NCBI GenBank assembly: GCA_964594065.1
Contig: CAZQKX010000006.1
Span: forward strand, 1 to 64,000
Length of the DNA: 64,000 nucleotides
From: 4572-13 sp964594065
GTDB taxonomy: Bacteria > Planctomycetota > Phycisphaerae > Sedimentisphaerales > Anaerohalosphaeraceae
Reading direction: 5' to 3'
The translations under genes and the position numbers were made by a program. Each line of letters opens with the position of its first letter. The first letter of the stretch is position 1. Shown here in pieces: positions 7,062-15,886 of the stretch. The notes beneath the pieces were generated by a model, which saw only the letters and a list, made by a program, of their open reading frames with translations, was not told the DNA's origin and did not search any database.

Positions 7062-7745
7062 TTAGTTTTGTATTGCCTGATGCAGCGCCTTAATCACTGC
7101 GCTGCGATCCTGTTGTCCGAAAATCGCATTACCCGCCACAAATGTATCGGCACCATAGCTTTTTGCTGTCGCAATTGTGTTCTCGTCAATTCCGCCATCG
7201 ACTTCAATACGAACATCCGGGCCGACCATCTCGCGGATGTGTCTGCACTTTTGGGCTGCCTCGTCAATAAACGACTGACCGCCAAACCCGGGATTTACCG
7301 TCATGACCAGTACCATATCACACAGCGGAGCAATTTTTTCGACCGACGAGACGGGGGTTTCAGGATTCAACGTAATACCAACGCTGACGCCCCGGTCTCG
7401 CAGTTCGTCAGCAAATTCGACCGGATCGTTCACGGTTTCGATATGGAACGTAATATGGTCAGCCCCGGCATCAATAAATGCGGGAGCATATTTTTTTGGT
7501 TCCGTGATCATTAAATGGGTATCCAGTACTGCGTCGGTACAGCGACGAATCCATTTAACCACAGGCGGGCCAATGGTGATATTCGGAACAAAATGACCAT
7601 CCATGATATCCAAATGCACGATTTGAATGCCGTTTTCAGTCACTTGCGCAATCTCATCGTTAAGATTTGCAAAATCGGCACTGAGTATGGACGGTACGAT
7701 CTCAAGCGTTCCGGCTTTTGGTAAGCGTTTTCGTTCCATCTTCAT
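7062..7745 (-). CDS. rpe: Ribulose-phosphate 3-epimerase
   Basis: Interconverts ribulose 5-phosphate and xylulose 5-phosphate. It is a TIM barrel with VPSILSADFANL, HLDIMDGHFVPNITIGP (metal-binding His and Asp), VLVMTVNPGFGGQSF and the C-terminal phosphate loop EVDGGIDENTI and FVAGNAIFG. An upstream frame opens at 7787, but its first codons lie inside the pgk terminator hairpin (7762-7796). I therefore start at ATG 7745 (MKMERKRLP), giving 227 aa; ATG 7739 is also possible. No strong ribosome-binding site is visible. Confidence 0.93.
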   Translation of the reverse strand: MKMERKRLPKAGTLEIVPSILSADFANLNDEIAQVTENGIQIVHLDIMDGHFVPNITIGPPVVKWIRRCTDAVLDTHLMITEPKKYAPAFIDAGADHITFHIETVNDPVEFADELRDRGVSVGITLNPETPVSSVEKIAPLCDMVLVMTVNPGFGGQSFIDEAAQKCRHIREMVGPDVRIEVDGGIDENTIATAKSYGADTFVAGNAIFGQQDRSAVIKALHQAIQN

Positions 7746-7754
7746 ATCGCTAAG

Positions 7755-7796
7755 CAAAATAAAGGGAGCCTTCACCTTTCCGGCCAAGGCTCCCTT
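7755..7796 (-). terminator. Rho-independent terminator after pgk
   Basis: On the minus strand AAGGGAGCCTT pairs perfectly with AAGGCTCCCTT across a 13-nt loop, followed by TATTTTG. It lies 16 bp after the pgk stop and before rpe, so rpe may depend on read-through or a local promoter. Confidence 0.85.
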
Positions 7797-7811
7797 AGTA
7801 TAGCAAATTAA

Positions 7812-9050
7812 TTACTTTTCGTCCAGAATCGCCAGACATTTAAATTTCTTGCCTTCGAGAAACTCCAGACTGGCTCCGCCGCCGGTCGAAATGTGGCTGA
7901 CCTGATCTTCCAGGCCCAGGTTCACGATCGCGCTGGCACTGTCACCGCCGCCAATAATGCTGCGTGCGCCTTTGCCGGTCGCTTCGGCTACAGCCACCGC
8001 CACGGCCTTGGTACCAGCGGCAAACGCTTCCATCTCGAACACGCCCATCGGACCATTCCAGACGATCGTCTTGGCACCGTCCAGCTGGGATGCAAACAGT
8101 TCACAGGTTTTCGGCCCAATGTCAAGCCCTAGCCAGCCGTCTTCGATATTGTCTCCCACAACTTTGTTCTCAGCGTCCGCCTTAAATTCAGTCGCTGCCA
8201 CAGTATCGACCGGCAGGATAATCTGGCAACCGATTTCCTGAGCTTGATCAAGCAGCCGGATTGCCTTGTCGACAAAATCATTCTCGCACAGACTATTGCC
8301 AATCTGTTTGCCCTGTGCCTTAAAAAATGTGTAGGCCATCGCCCCCCCGATGAGAATCGTGTCAACTTTGGACAACAGGTTTTCAATCACTGCAATTTTA
8401 TCTGAGACTTTAGCACCACCGAGAATAGCAACAAATGGTTTCTCCGCATTTTCAACGGTTTCGCCGAGAAACTTCAATTCCTTTTCAATCAGGAAACCGG
8501 ACACACGAGACTTGCCCTCCATCATGCAGGGCACCGTATACATCGAAGCGTTATCACGATGCGCTGTGCCGAATGCATCACATACATAGACTTCTGCAAG
8601 ATTAGCGATCTTCTCAGCAAAAGCATCTTTTGCTTCGCGAAGTTGTTCGTCTTCCTTTGCAGCTTTATCTTTAATGGTTTCAGCCTTATGAAAACGCAGG
8701 TTTTCCAGCAGCATGACATCACCCGGCACCATCGCCGCAGCTTTTGCTTCAACATCATCACCAATGCAGTCTGGAGCCATGATAACGTCCTTACCCAGCA
8801 ATTCACTCAAACGCTTTGCTACCGGAGTCAATGAAAATTCCAGCGTAACCTTACCTTTGGGACGCCCTAAATGGCTCATCAGGATCAAAGAGCCACCGCC
8901 GTCAAGAATATGCTGAATGGTCGGCATTGCTTTGGTAATACGGCCGTCATTGGTTATATTCTGATTGTCGTCCAGCGGCACATTAAAGTCACACCGCATC
9001 AGGACCTTTTTGTCTTTTACATTTATATCTGCAATTGTTTTCTTGGCCAT
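7812..9050 (-). CDS. pgk: Phosphoglycerate kinase
   Basis: Glycolytic enzyme transferring phosphate from 1,3-bisphosphoglycerate to ADP. Landmarks are MRCDFNVPLDDNQNITNDGRI, LILMSHLGRPKG, LLENLRFHKAE, the hinge ILGGAKVSDKI, the nucleotide loop WNGPMGVFEMEAFAAGT and the terminal IIGGGDSASAIVNLG and STGGGASLEFLEGK. 412 aa, complete. It is preceded by the NDK-like gene and gap on the same strand, so two consecutive glycolytic steps lie together. A strong terminator follows. Confidence 0.96.
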   Translation of the reverse strand: MAKKTIADINVKDKKVLMRCDFNVPLDDNQNITNDGRITKAMPTIQHILDGGGSLILMSHLGRPKGKVTLEFSLTPVAKRLSELLGKDVIMAPDCIGDDVEAKAAAMVPGDVMLLENLRFHKAETIKDKAAKEDEQLREAKDAFAEKIANLAEVYVCDAFGTAHRDNASMYTVPCMMEGKSRVSGFLIEKELKFLGETVENAEKPFVAILGGAKVSDKIAVIENLLSKVDTILIGGAMAYTFFKAQGKQIGNSLCENDFVDKAIRLLDQAQEIGCQIILPVDTVAATEFKADAENKVVGDNIEDGWLGLDIGPKTCELFASQLDGAKTIVWNGPMGVFEMEAFAAGTKAVAVAVAEATGKGARSIIGGGDSASAIVNLGLEDQVSHISTGGGASLEFLEGKKFKCLAILDEK

Positions 9051-9098
9051 AACAAACCCCTGCGTCCATTTCTCTTAACGGAAATTGATTTAGAACAT

Positions 9099-9830
9099 TT
9101 AACTTCTATTGATAAGATATTTTGCCACAACTGTATTTAGCTTCCCCTTGCCTGGTTCGTTTTCGGTACAGTTCTGGAGAACTTCAAGGTCGGTTTTCCA
9201 AGCTAGGTCGCCGGGAGCCAGCAGCAGTCTGCTGTCATACTCGTATGTATCATAAAGCCGGCCTTCCTTATAATAGTAATGCTTAGAGCATGTTTCGATT
9301 GGATAGGTCCGCATGAACGGTGGGATATCGTGAGGTAAAAACCACAGCTTGATTTCACGTTCCGCCTCTTCGCGTGAAGCTGACGTATGGATTAAATTAT
9401 CCATTCGACTGCTGACAACATTGCCGACATCATCTTTGATCGGAACGACTGTTCCGAGCGACCTGATACAGCCGGGCTTTTCGTCTCTTGCATTGTGCGG
9501 ATTTGTGGGGCCCGCGATGGACCGCAGCGTTCCCACAACACCAACCCCATGAAAGACGATTGCGATGACTCTCCGCTTCCACTTGTTCTGCTCGTCATAG
9601 TGAATCGAACCGGTAATGTAATTGAGTAGCGACTCATAAAACGGTTTGCTGTAGTGTTCAGCATAGTGTTCCGCCGCAAGAAACCGCGTGACATGAACGA
9701 CTTTAGCCGCGGCAAAACGTGCCCCCGTATGAAATTCCGACAACTGGGAAAAGATAAATCCTGTGATTGAATTTTTCAGTGCATCCGGTTTAATCAGGAC
9801 AAGTGTCTGTTCAAGCTGTTGTTCGTTCAT
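9099..9830 (-). CDS. Nucleoside-diphosphate kinase-like protein, extended form
   Basis: The NDK signature is present: QTLVLIKPDALKNS near the start, NPHNARDEKPGCIRSLGT, and the phospho-histidine region MDNLIHTSASREEAEREI, where H corresponds to the NxxHGSDS histidine. Classical Ndk is about 140 aa; this product is 243 aa from MNEQQ (ATG 9830). The excess is an insertion between residues about 55 and 105 (FYESLLNYITGSIHYDEQNK) plus about 70 residues after the active site (YYYKEGRLYDTYEYDSRLLL). A longer start at 9887 adds a poorly conserved leader. The role may be NTP balancing, or something else given the GSDS to TSAS change. It lies between gap and pgk. Confidence 0.8.
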   Translation of the reverse strand: MNEQQLEQTLVLIKPDALKNSITGFIFSQLSEFHTGARFAAAKVVHVTRFLAAEHYAEHYSKPFYESLLNYITGSIHYDEQNKWKRRVIAIVFHGVGVVGTLRSIAGPTNPHNARDEKPGCIRSLGTVVPIKDDVGNVVSSRMDNLIHTSASREEAEREIKLWFLPHDIPPFMRTYPIETCSKHYYYKEGRLYDTYEYDSRLLLAPGDLAWKTDLEVLQNCTENEPGKGKLNTVVAKYLINRS

Positions 9831-9947
9831 AATCCGCAACCCTTTACAAAAGACAAATCCCGATTCGGCTGACGCTTCACAGGACATTCCATAAGAGGAC
9901 CCGCCCGGACAGGAACGGATCCTCTGTATATTTTAAGATTCTACATG

Positions 9948-10958
9948 TTACAGCGCTGCAAGCTTGGCAATGATGTCAACGGTACGGTTTGAGTAACCCC
10001 ACTCGTTGTCATACCAACTGACGACCTTGACGGTCTTGCCCTGAACCATGGTGCAAAGTGAATCGAAGATGCTTGAGTACGTGTTGCCAATGATGTCACT
10101 GCTGACGATCGGCTCATCACAAAATGCCAGAATACCCTTGAGTGGGCCATCGGCGGCGGCTTTAACAGCAGCGTTAACTTCCTCGACAGTCACTTCCTTG
10201 CCCAGATCAGCCACGAGGTCAACACAACTGCCGGTAATAACCGGAACACGCAGTGCGTAACCGTCGAGTTTGCCCTTCAGTTCCGGCAGAACCTTACCCA
10301 CGGCAACAGCAGCACCGGTGGTCGTCGGAATGATGTTCTGTGCACCGGCACGAGCGCGACGCAGGTCACTGTGGATCTGGTCACAAATGTTCTGGTCATT
10401 GGTGTAACCGTGAACGGTAACCATCAGGCCTTTTTCAATGCCGAATGCTTCGTGGAGAACCTTGCTCAGCGGAGCCAGGCAGTTGGTGGTGCAGCTTGCG
10501 TTTGAAACGCTCTTAGTGTCAGCTGTGATCTGAGCATCATTAACACCCAGAACAACCGTCGCATCAATGTCATCTTTTGCAGGAACGGTCAGAACAACCT
10601 TCTTGGCGCCGGCAGCGATGTGATCTTCGTAACCGCCCTTGTCACCGCCCTTTGTGCGGAAAATACCGGTGGACTCTACAGCAACGTCAACACCCAACTC
10701 GCCCCACGGCAATTCCTTGGGACTGCGGATGGCGGTGACCTTGACGGCTTTGCCGTCGATCACGATGGCGTCATCCTTGCCTTCGACGGTACCGGCGTAG
10801 GGACCGAAGACGGTATCATACTTGAACAGATGGGCCAGGCTCTTAGCCGGAGCCAGGTCATTAATTGCGACCAATTCCATATCTTCCCGTGCCATCAAAA
10901 TGCGGGCGACTGCACGGCCGATACGACCGAAACCGTTAATTGCAACTTTTGTTGCCAT
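9948..10958 (-). CDS. gap: Glyceraldehyde-3-phosphate dehydrogenase, type I
   Basis: NAD-dependent glycolytic dehydrogenase. The Rossmann start is VAINGFGRIGRAVARIL, the active-site cysteine is in SVSNASCTTNCLAPL (about residues 147-161), and HGYTNDQNICD, RRARAGAQNIIPTTTGAA and the C-terminal WYDNEWGYSNRTVD follow. 336 aa, complete. GGAG lies 9 nt before the ATG. It heads the left-hand minus-strand gene run and has a recognisable sigma-70 promoter at 11036-11064. Confidence 0.97.
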   Translation of the reverse strand: MATKVAINGFGRIGRAVARILMAREDMELVAINDLAPAKSLAHLFKYDTVFGPYAGTVEGKDDAIVIDGKAVKVTAIRSPKELPWGELGVDVAVESTGIFRTKGGDKGGYEDHIAAGAKKVVLTVPAKDDIDATVVLGVNDAQITADTKSVSNASCTTNCLAPLSKVLHEAFGIEKGLMVTVHGYTNDQNICDQIHSDLRRARAGAQNIIPTTTGAAVAVGKVLPELKGKLDGYALRVPVITGSCVDLVADLGKEVTVEEVNAAVKAAADGPLKGILAFCDEPIVSSDIIGNTYSSIFDSLCTMVQGKTVKVVSWYDNEWGYSNRTVDIIAKLAAL

Positions 10959-11428
10959 CGAAAATCTCCTGTAACTTTAAAAACCTTATTTATCTACATA
11001 CTGTCTCTGCGATTGGACAGATATACGGAAGCGGTAATTTAGAATCACACCGGGCAATTGTCAAGAAATTTATGCGAGAAGGAAAGGTTTTTTGTACAGG
11101 ACTATTAAGGTCTTAAATGCCACGTTAATTGCAGCGAATTGTTCCGGCACCCATTTAAGACTTTTAAATACCAAATATTTTTTTAGCTCAGAAGGAGACA
11201 GGAAGTTTTCTTATCCCTTTATATATACTGAAGTTAATGGATGTTCGCCAAAGTTGCTGTGTGATTTTATTCATTTGACCAACAATTATATCAAAATCTT
11301 TGCGTTTTTTTGGATAATAATGGAACTTTCTGACATACCAATAGGGGGAATGTGTGTTTTCCTTTGCAGGAAACCTCTACCTCAAAAGCAAAAAATGAGT
11401 CTTTTTACTTAAACGAAAAAGGGAAAAT
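10959..11428. other. Divergent intergenic region between gap and the giant-protein cluster
   Basis: This 470-bp spacer holds the gap promoter and a 10-bp perfect inverted repeat, GTCTTAAATG at 11110-11119 and CATTTAAGAC at 11152-11161, extendable to about 13 bp with one G-T pair. The 32-nt loop would make it a cruciform or a pair of operator half-sites. A 106-codon open frame here (11092-11412) begins with TTG and has no recognisable content. AAAGGG lies before the ATG at 11429. No clear promoter for the plus-strand cluster was found. Confidence 0.6.
11036..11064 (-). promoter_or_regulatory. Sigma-70-type promoter for gap
   Basis: On the minus strand TTGACA (11064-11059), a 17-bp spacer, then TAAATT (11041-11036). 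A leader of roughly 70 nt would follow before the gap ATG at 10958. The -35 box is perfect and the -10 box matches 4 of 6. Confidence 0.65.
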
Positions 11429-14400
11429 ATGATGGGAAGAATTCCGGTCAATTCTAAGAAAGTGTTCTTATTTGTCGTGTGTTTAGCAGTGGTTATCATT
11501 CTCATTGGAACCGCACCGGCAGCAACAATCATTGGTGGTGCTGTTGGAAACGGTAATTTTGAAGACTTTAGCGGCGGCTGGGTAGAAGCTGGTGGGACTG
11601 CAGGAATTAATGGTACATACCCAAACTATACAAGGATTTGGAGATCAGCAGGTCAGGATCTGACTTCAGGAGTCGATGGCTGGACAAATAGATACAGAGG
11701 TGGATACAACAGCTTTGACACGCGTACGGATGCGATACCGGTTGGTGGAAGTACCCCGGTAACAAATAAGTCTTTTAACCTGAATCAATGGGCAACTGGT
11801 CACCTGACTTCAGATACTTATGCTGTTGCCGGCGGCCTTGCTGAAGGTGATGAGATACAGCTGACGTTTGACACTGCCGGCAATTTAATGCGTATGAGTG
11901 TATGCGTTATTCTTGATAAAGGACTTGGCACAGAGGCAACTCGCTGGTTAGTCGGTGATGCGATCAATTATGTGGATTTTGTGACAACAGATCATACTGA
12001 TTATCAGAATGCTGGTGAATTTTCTTACACTTTAGGAGTTGGCGAATCTGCTTCAACCGTCACATTGTTTTTCACTGGCTATCGTGAGGACCAGGGTGGA
12101 GCTGATTATGGAATGATTAAGCGTAACAATGGTACAGGTTGTCTTGATAACGTTGAATTGACGGTTGTTGAGGGTGTTCCGAGTACTGATTATTACGTTG
12201 CGACGGTTGCCAATGGCGGCGATGACAGCAATCCTGGTACACTTGCTGAGCCATTTGCAACGATTCAGCATGCTGCAACGCAGATCCAGCCGGGCTATAC
12301 GGTTTATATTCGTGAGGGTGTTTATCGTGAAACAGTCACCCCACCCCAATCAGGAGCGGCGGGTTATCCGATTACGTTTGAGGCTTATAATGGTGAAGAA
12401 GTCATTATCTCCGGCTGTGATCTCATCACCGGCTGGACGAATTCTTCCGGTGATATCTGGCAGGCAACTGTTAACTGGGATGCGGGAGCCAACAGTAAAG
12501 GGAATACATTGTTTGTCAATGGCGACATGAAATATGAAGCACGGCAGTTTGCCGAGAACGATTTCATGGACATTACCGACTGGGGTTACATCGCACATGG
12601 TGCCATGAATTCAACCTATTTTACTTCCAGTGATCTCGCCAATAAACCAGCCTGGCCTGATGATTACTTCAATGGAGGAACCGTTCGCCATCATGTCAAT
12701 GACTGGACCGTCAGAGACAGTGAAATTTTAGATTTTGAATCATCAACCGGTAAGATTACATTTGCATCCGTTGGTGTTGTCTCTCAAAAGCACTATTTCG
12801 GTTTTTATATCACACATCCGGATATGGCAAAAACGCTTGACAAGCCGGGTGAATGGTTTAAGACGCCTGGTGTGAATACACTTTATTATCATGCCGAACC
12901 CAGTCAGGACCCAGGCACTCTGAATATTGAATTCAGACGTCGTCCTTATGGTTTTAATGTAGAGAGTCGAGATTACATTACAATCCGGGGCATTACATTT
13001 CGCGGCTGCAGTATCGACACGAATTCCAGTACCGACTACAATGTTTATCAAAGCTGCACATTTTATGGGTATGACAAGGATTACGATGGACGCTTTGGTA
13101 TAAGCGGCAACTATAATGTTTTTCGAGATAACGAACTCAGTCAAACCTATGCTTACGGACTGTCTGTGAACGGAACATTCAATGATGTAATCAACAATTA
13201 TTTCCATGATATCGGTGGAGAAGGAGCAGCAGCTCTTTATTTATCCGGCTCAGATCACTTTGTCAGTCATAATACATCTCGCAGAATGGGTCGCTATTTC
13301 ACTCGCGATTTTCCGCCGCGAACGGAGTATTCCTACAACTTTATGGAAGACGGCGGTCAACTGACCTGGGATACCGCATTCTTTGATGCCGATGGCGGCG
13401 GCGGTAATGGAGCCAGCTGCATTATTCATCACAATGTCATGAGATCTCCGGATACTTTAGGGAACTACCACGCATTTTATGGCGGGGCGAATCTGACGTT
13501 CCATCATAATATTATGTATGACTGGGATCCGGATTATAACCTGGTACATGGGTCTCGAAAGAATTTCATTAAATATATTCATAATACGTTTATCGGTGTT
13601 GCGCCAACGCTGAGTCATCATCAGGAGATATTTGCCAATGTGGAGCAGGCAAATTACAACAATAATCTTCAACTGACGATTGATAATATCGCAACGATCG
13701 GCATGAATTGCCGGGGCAACTTTGATTACAATCCATCCGATTTTATGGATTTTGCCAATGATGACTTACGCCTTGCTCCCGGTTCCGGGGCGATTGATGC
13801 GGGTATTGTACTGCCCGGTTACAACGATGGCTATACAGGTGCTGCGCCGGACGCCGGGGCGTTAGAGTACGGCGAAGCCATGTGGGATGTTGGTCATGAT
13901 TTTGCTAATCCTCCCAATCCTGTTCGGTCATGGACCGCTTTGCCCGGCATGAATCTGTTTACAAACGGCCAGTTCTATAATGCACCGACCGGCTGGACCT
14001 ATTATGCCGGTACGCCAACCTGGTTCAATGGCAATGCATGGAATACGAAAGCTTCCGGCCTGTCTCGACTTGGTCAATACAGTATGCAGCTCAATCCCGG
14101 CGATGGTATGAGCCGGGTATTTACCGATCTGAAACCGGATACATGGTACACTGTTGGCAGTGAAACGCGTCTTACGGATCAATTGATTGAATGTGAACAA
14201 TATGATAGCTCTCAGGGCACAATTACCATCGACGATCATCGTGGCGAGGATTATATCACGGGATTGGCTGATGGTGACTGGGTGTGCTATAACAATGTGA
14301 ACTTTAGTGCTGCTGGTATGTATGATCAGCTTTCAGCAACCTTTACCCGGCCGGCCGGCTCGCCCTATGACGGCAATCATAACTACATTGAGATTCGCCT

Positions 14401-15829
14401 GGGCAGTTCAACAGGTACACTTTTAGGCGAGATCATATTTACCCTGGGAGTTATAGATACCTGGCAATCGAGTGAAATGGAATTTGCGCCGGTATCCGGT
14501 AATCAAACAGTTTGTTTCGTTTTCAAGGGTCCCAGTGTTGAGCAGATCAGGCTGGCAAATGTTCGATTCCAGAATACTGATATTCCAGCCGGTGACAAAC
14601 TCACAATCGGAATTCGCAACCACGGGGGCACACAAGTTACCTCACAGATCGGCTATGCTGACTGGATCAGTGAATTTGAGAAATTTACATTCAAGACAGG
14701 CGCAAGCTCAACCAGTGCAGAACTGTTTGTTGAAAACAACGGTATCTATGATGCATACTTTGACCAGTTGGGTGTATGGGAACAGGATCCGGTTACTTAT
14801 GACGAACGGGATCTGGTTAAGTCAGACGGCATTGTCACAACGGGAACTGATTTCTGGCAGGTGGAATTTGTTCAATACATTAACGTCGGTAAGATTGAAG
14901 TGTTTAATGTCAGCGACGGGTCCTATTTGGAACTGAGTAATTTCAAGGTTTCTGCCTGGGATGATGATCCTTCGGGCACGGGCCAGAAGCTTTGGGAAAA
15001 AGATTACTTCCCGACCGGCAGTGTAGCTCAAGGCGGTTCCTTCGTGATTACAGGCAATGAAATTACTTCCGGAGGTACAACGCGATTGGCCAGTATTTTA
15101 CCAAAATTTATTCGCATTGAAAACAATGGTACTAACGCCGCCGGCAATATGAATCTGTCGCTCGATGATGTATCGATCTTCAACCTGGAAGATGCCCCTG
15201 CAAGCGATAATGTAGCCCCAACAGGCGAAGCAGAGCAATCGAGTAATTATTATATCGACAGCGGTCATGCCGATACTCCCATTAATAATCGGATATTTCC
15301 GCCGTATGACTTCACAAGTACGCAACCGTTTTACCAATCATGGTGGCACGTTGATCTGATGCAAACGCCTGTGATCGATCAGATCGTCATTTTCACAAGA
15401 ACGGGTGCAGACTACCGTATCGGCAGTTTCCGTGTTTCGGTCTGGGATGGTGATCCGGAAGGCAGCGGCAGTGAGATATGGTATAACAATTACTCGTATC
15501 CCGGAGATATCAATGAGGATAAATCATTAGTCATCAATGGCGATGTTACTTCCGGCGGAACTCGGTTGGATGACCTGGCAGATGGTCGTTTTGTCCGCGT
15601 ACAATTGTATGGAACTAACTTCCTTCATTTAACTGAAGTGCAGGTCTGGAACAAGCAGCGCAGTCCGGATATGAGCCCGAATGGCTTTATCAATCTTGAA
15701 GACTTTTCATTATTCGCTGAATGCTGGCTTGATTCGCTCTGCACTGAAGCCGACTTCGTGGGTTATGGCGCCGGCGTTGATCTTGAGGATTTCGGATATA
15801 TGGTTGACCATTGGCTGGATACATTTTGA
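11429..15829 (+). CDS. Giant secreted beta-helix protein with CBM6-like, discoidin-like and dockerin-like segments
   Basis: 1466 aa. A signal anchor/peptide (VFLFVVCLAVVIILIGTAPA, about 12-31) leads to an N-terminal beta-sandwich. From about 254 there is a right-handed parallel beta-helix of the DUF1565 type, beginning YYVATVANGGDDSNPGTLAE with PFATIQHAA and ending near 810 with DAGALEYGE; such helices occur in polysaccharide lyases and hydrolases. A CBM6-like domain (ECEQYDSSQGTITIDDHRGE, about 920-1050) and two F5/8-type C-like domains (about 1124-1250 and 1261-1405, both with VSVWDGDPEG or VSAWDDDPSG motifs) follow. The C-terminus (1411-1466) has two EF-hand-like dockerin segments. The role is probably binding or cleaving surface or environmental polysaccharide; the substrate is unknown. 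It is first of three tandem giant genes. Confidence 0.85.
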   Translation: MMGRIPVNSKKVFLFVVCLAVVIILIGTAPAATIIGGAVGNGNFEDFSGGWVEAGGTAGINGTYPNYTRIWRSAGQDLTSGVDGWTNRYRGGYNSFDTRTDAIPVGGSTPVTNKSFNLNQWATGHLTSDTYAVAGGLAEGDEIQLTFDTAGNLMRMSVCVILDKGLGTEATRWLVGDAINYVDFVTTDHTDYQNAGEFSYTLGVGESASTVTLFFTGYREDQGGADYGMIKRNNGTGCLDNVELTVVEGVPSTDYYVATVANGGDDSNPGTLAEPFATIQHAATQIQPGYTVYIREGVYRETVTPPQSGAAGYPITFEAYNGEEVIISGCDLITGWTNSSGDIWQATVNWDAGANSKGNTLFVNGDMKYEARQFAENDFMDITDWGYIAHGAMNSTYFTSSDLANKPAWPDDYFNGGTVRHHVNDWTVRDSEILDFESSTGKITFASVGVVSQKHYFGFYITHPDMAKTLDKPGEWFKTPGVNTLYYHAEPSQDPGTLNIEFRRRPYGFNVESRDYITIRGITFRGCSIDTNSSTDYNVYQSCTFYGYDKDYDGRFGISGNYNVFRDNELSQTYAYGLSVNGTFNDVINNYFHDIGGEGAAALYLSGSDHFVSHNTSRRMGRYFTRDFPPRTEYSYNFMEDGGQLTWDTAFFDADGGGGNGASCIIHHNVMRSPDTLGNYHAFYGGANLTFHHNIMYDWDPDYNLVHGSRKNFIKYIHNTFIGVAPTLSHHQEIFANVEQANYNNNLQLTIDNIATIGMNCRGNFDYNPSDFMDFANDDLRLAPGSGAIDAGIVLPGYNDGYTGAAPDAGALEYGEAMWDVGHDFANPPNPVRSWTALPGMNLFTNGQFYNAPTGWTYYAGTPTWFNGNAWNTKASGLSRLGQYSMQLNPGDGMSRVFTDLKPDTWYTVGSETRLTDQLIECEQYDSSQGTITIDDHRGEDYITGLADGDWVCYNNVNFSAAGMYDQLSATFTRPAGSPYDGNHNYIEIRLGSSTGTLLGEIIFTLGVIDTWQSSEMEFAPVSGNQTVCFVFKGPSVEQIRLANVRFQNTDIPAGDKLTIGIRNHGGTQVTSQIGYADWISEFEKFTFKTGASSTSAELFVENNGIYDAYFDQLGVWEQDPVTYDERDLVKSDGIVTTGTDFWQVEFVQYINVGKIEVFNVSDGSYLELSNFKVSAWDDDPSGTGQKLWEKDYFPTGSVAQGGSFVITGNEITSGGTTRLASILPKFIRIENNGTNAAGNMNLSLDDVSIFNLEDAPASDNVAPTGEAEQSSNYYIDSGHADTPINNRIFPPYDFTSTQPFYQSWWHVDLMQTPVIDQIVIFTRTGADYRIGSFRVSVWDGDPEGSGSEIWYNNYSYPGDINEDKSLVINGDVTSGGTRLDDLADGRFVRVQLYGTNFLHLTEVQVWNKQRSPDMSPNGFINLEDFSLFAECWLDSLCTEADFVGYGAGVDLEDFGYMVDHWLDTF

Positions 15830-15886
15830 TTAAAAGAGTTTTTTTTCAAATACAAATAAGCTTAAGTCTCTGAAATTAGCATTCTT

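Noticed and set aside
9891..9928. Hairpin AGAGGATCCG / CGGGTCCTCT after gap considered as a terminator
   Set aside because: The stem is good, but no T-run follows on the minus strand. It could be an mRNA-processing or pausing hairpin, so I did not list it.
11092..11412. 106-codon open frame on the plus strand between gap and the giant gene cluster
   Set aside because: It begins with TTG, has no ribosome-binding site or recognisable domain, and contains the inverted repeat. Its codon pattern looks like non-coding DNA.
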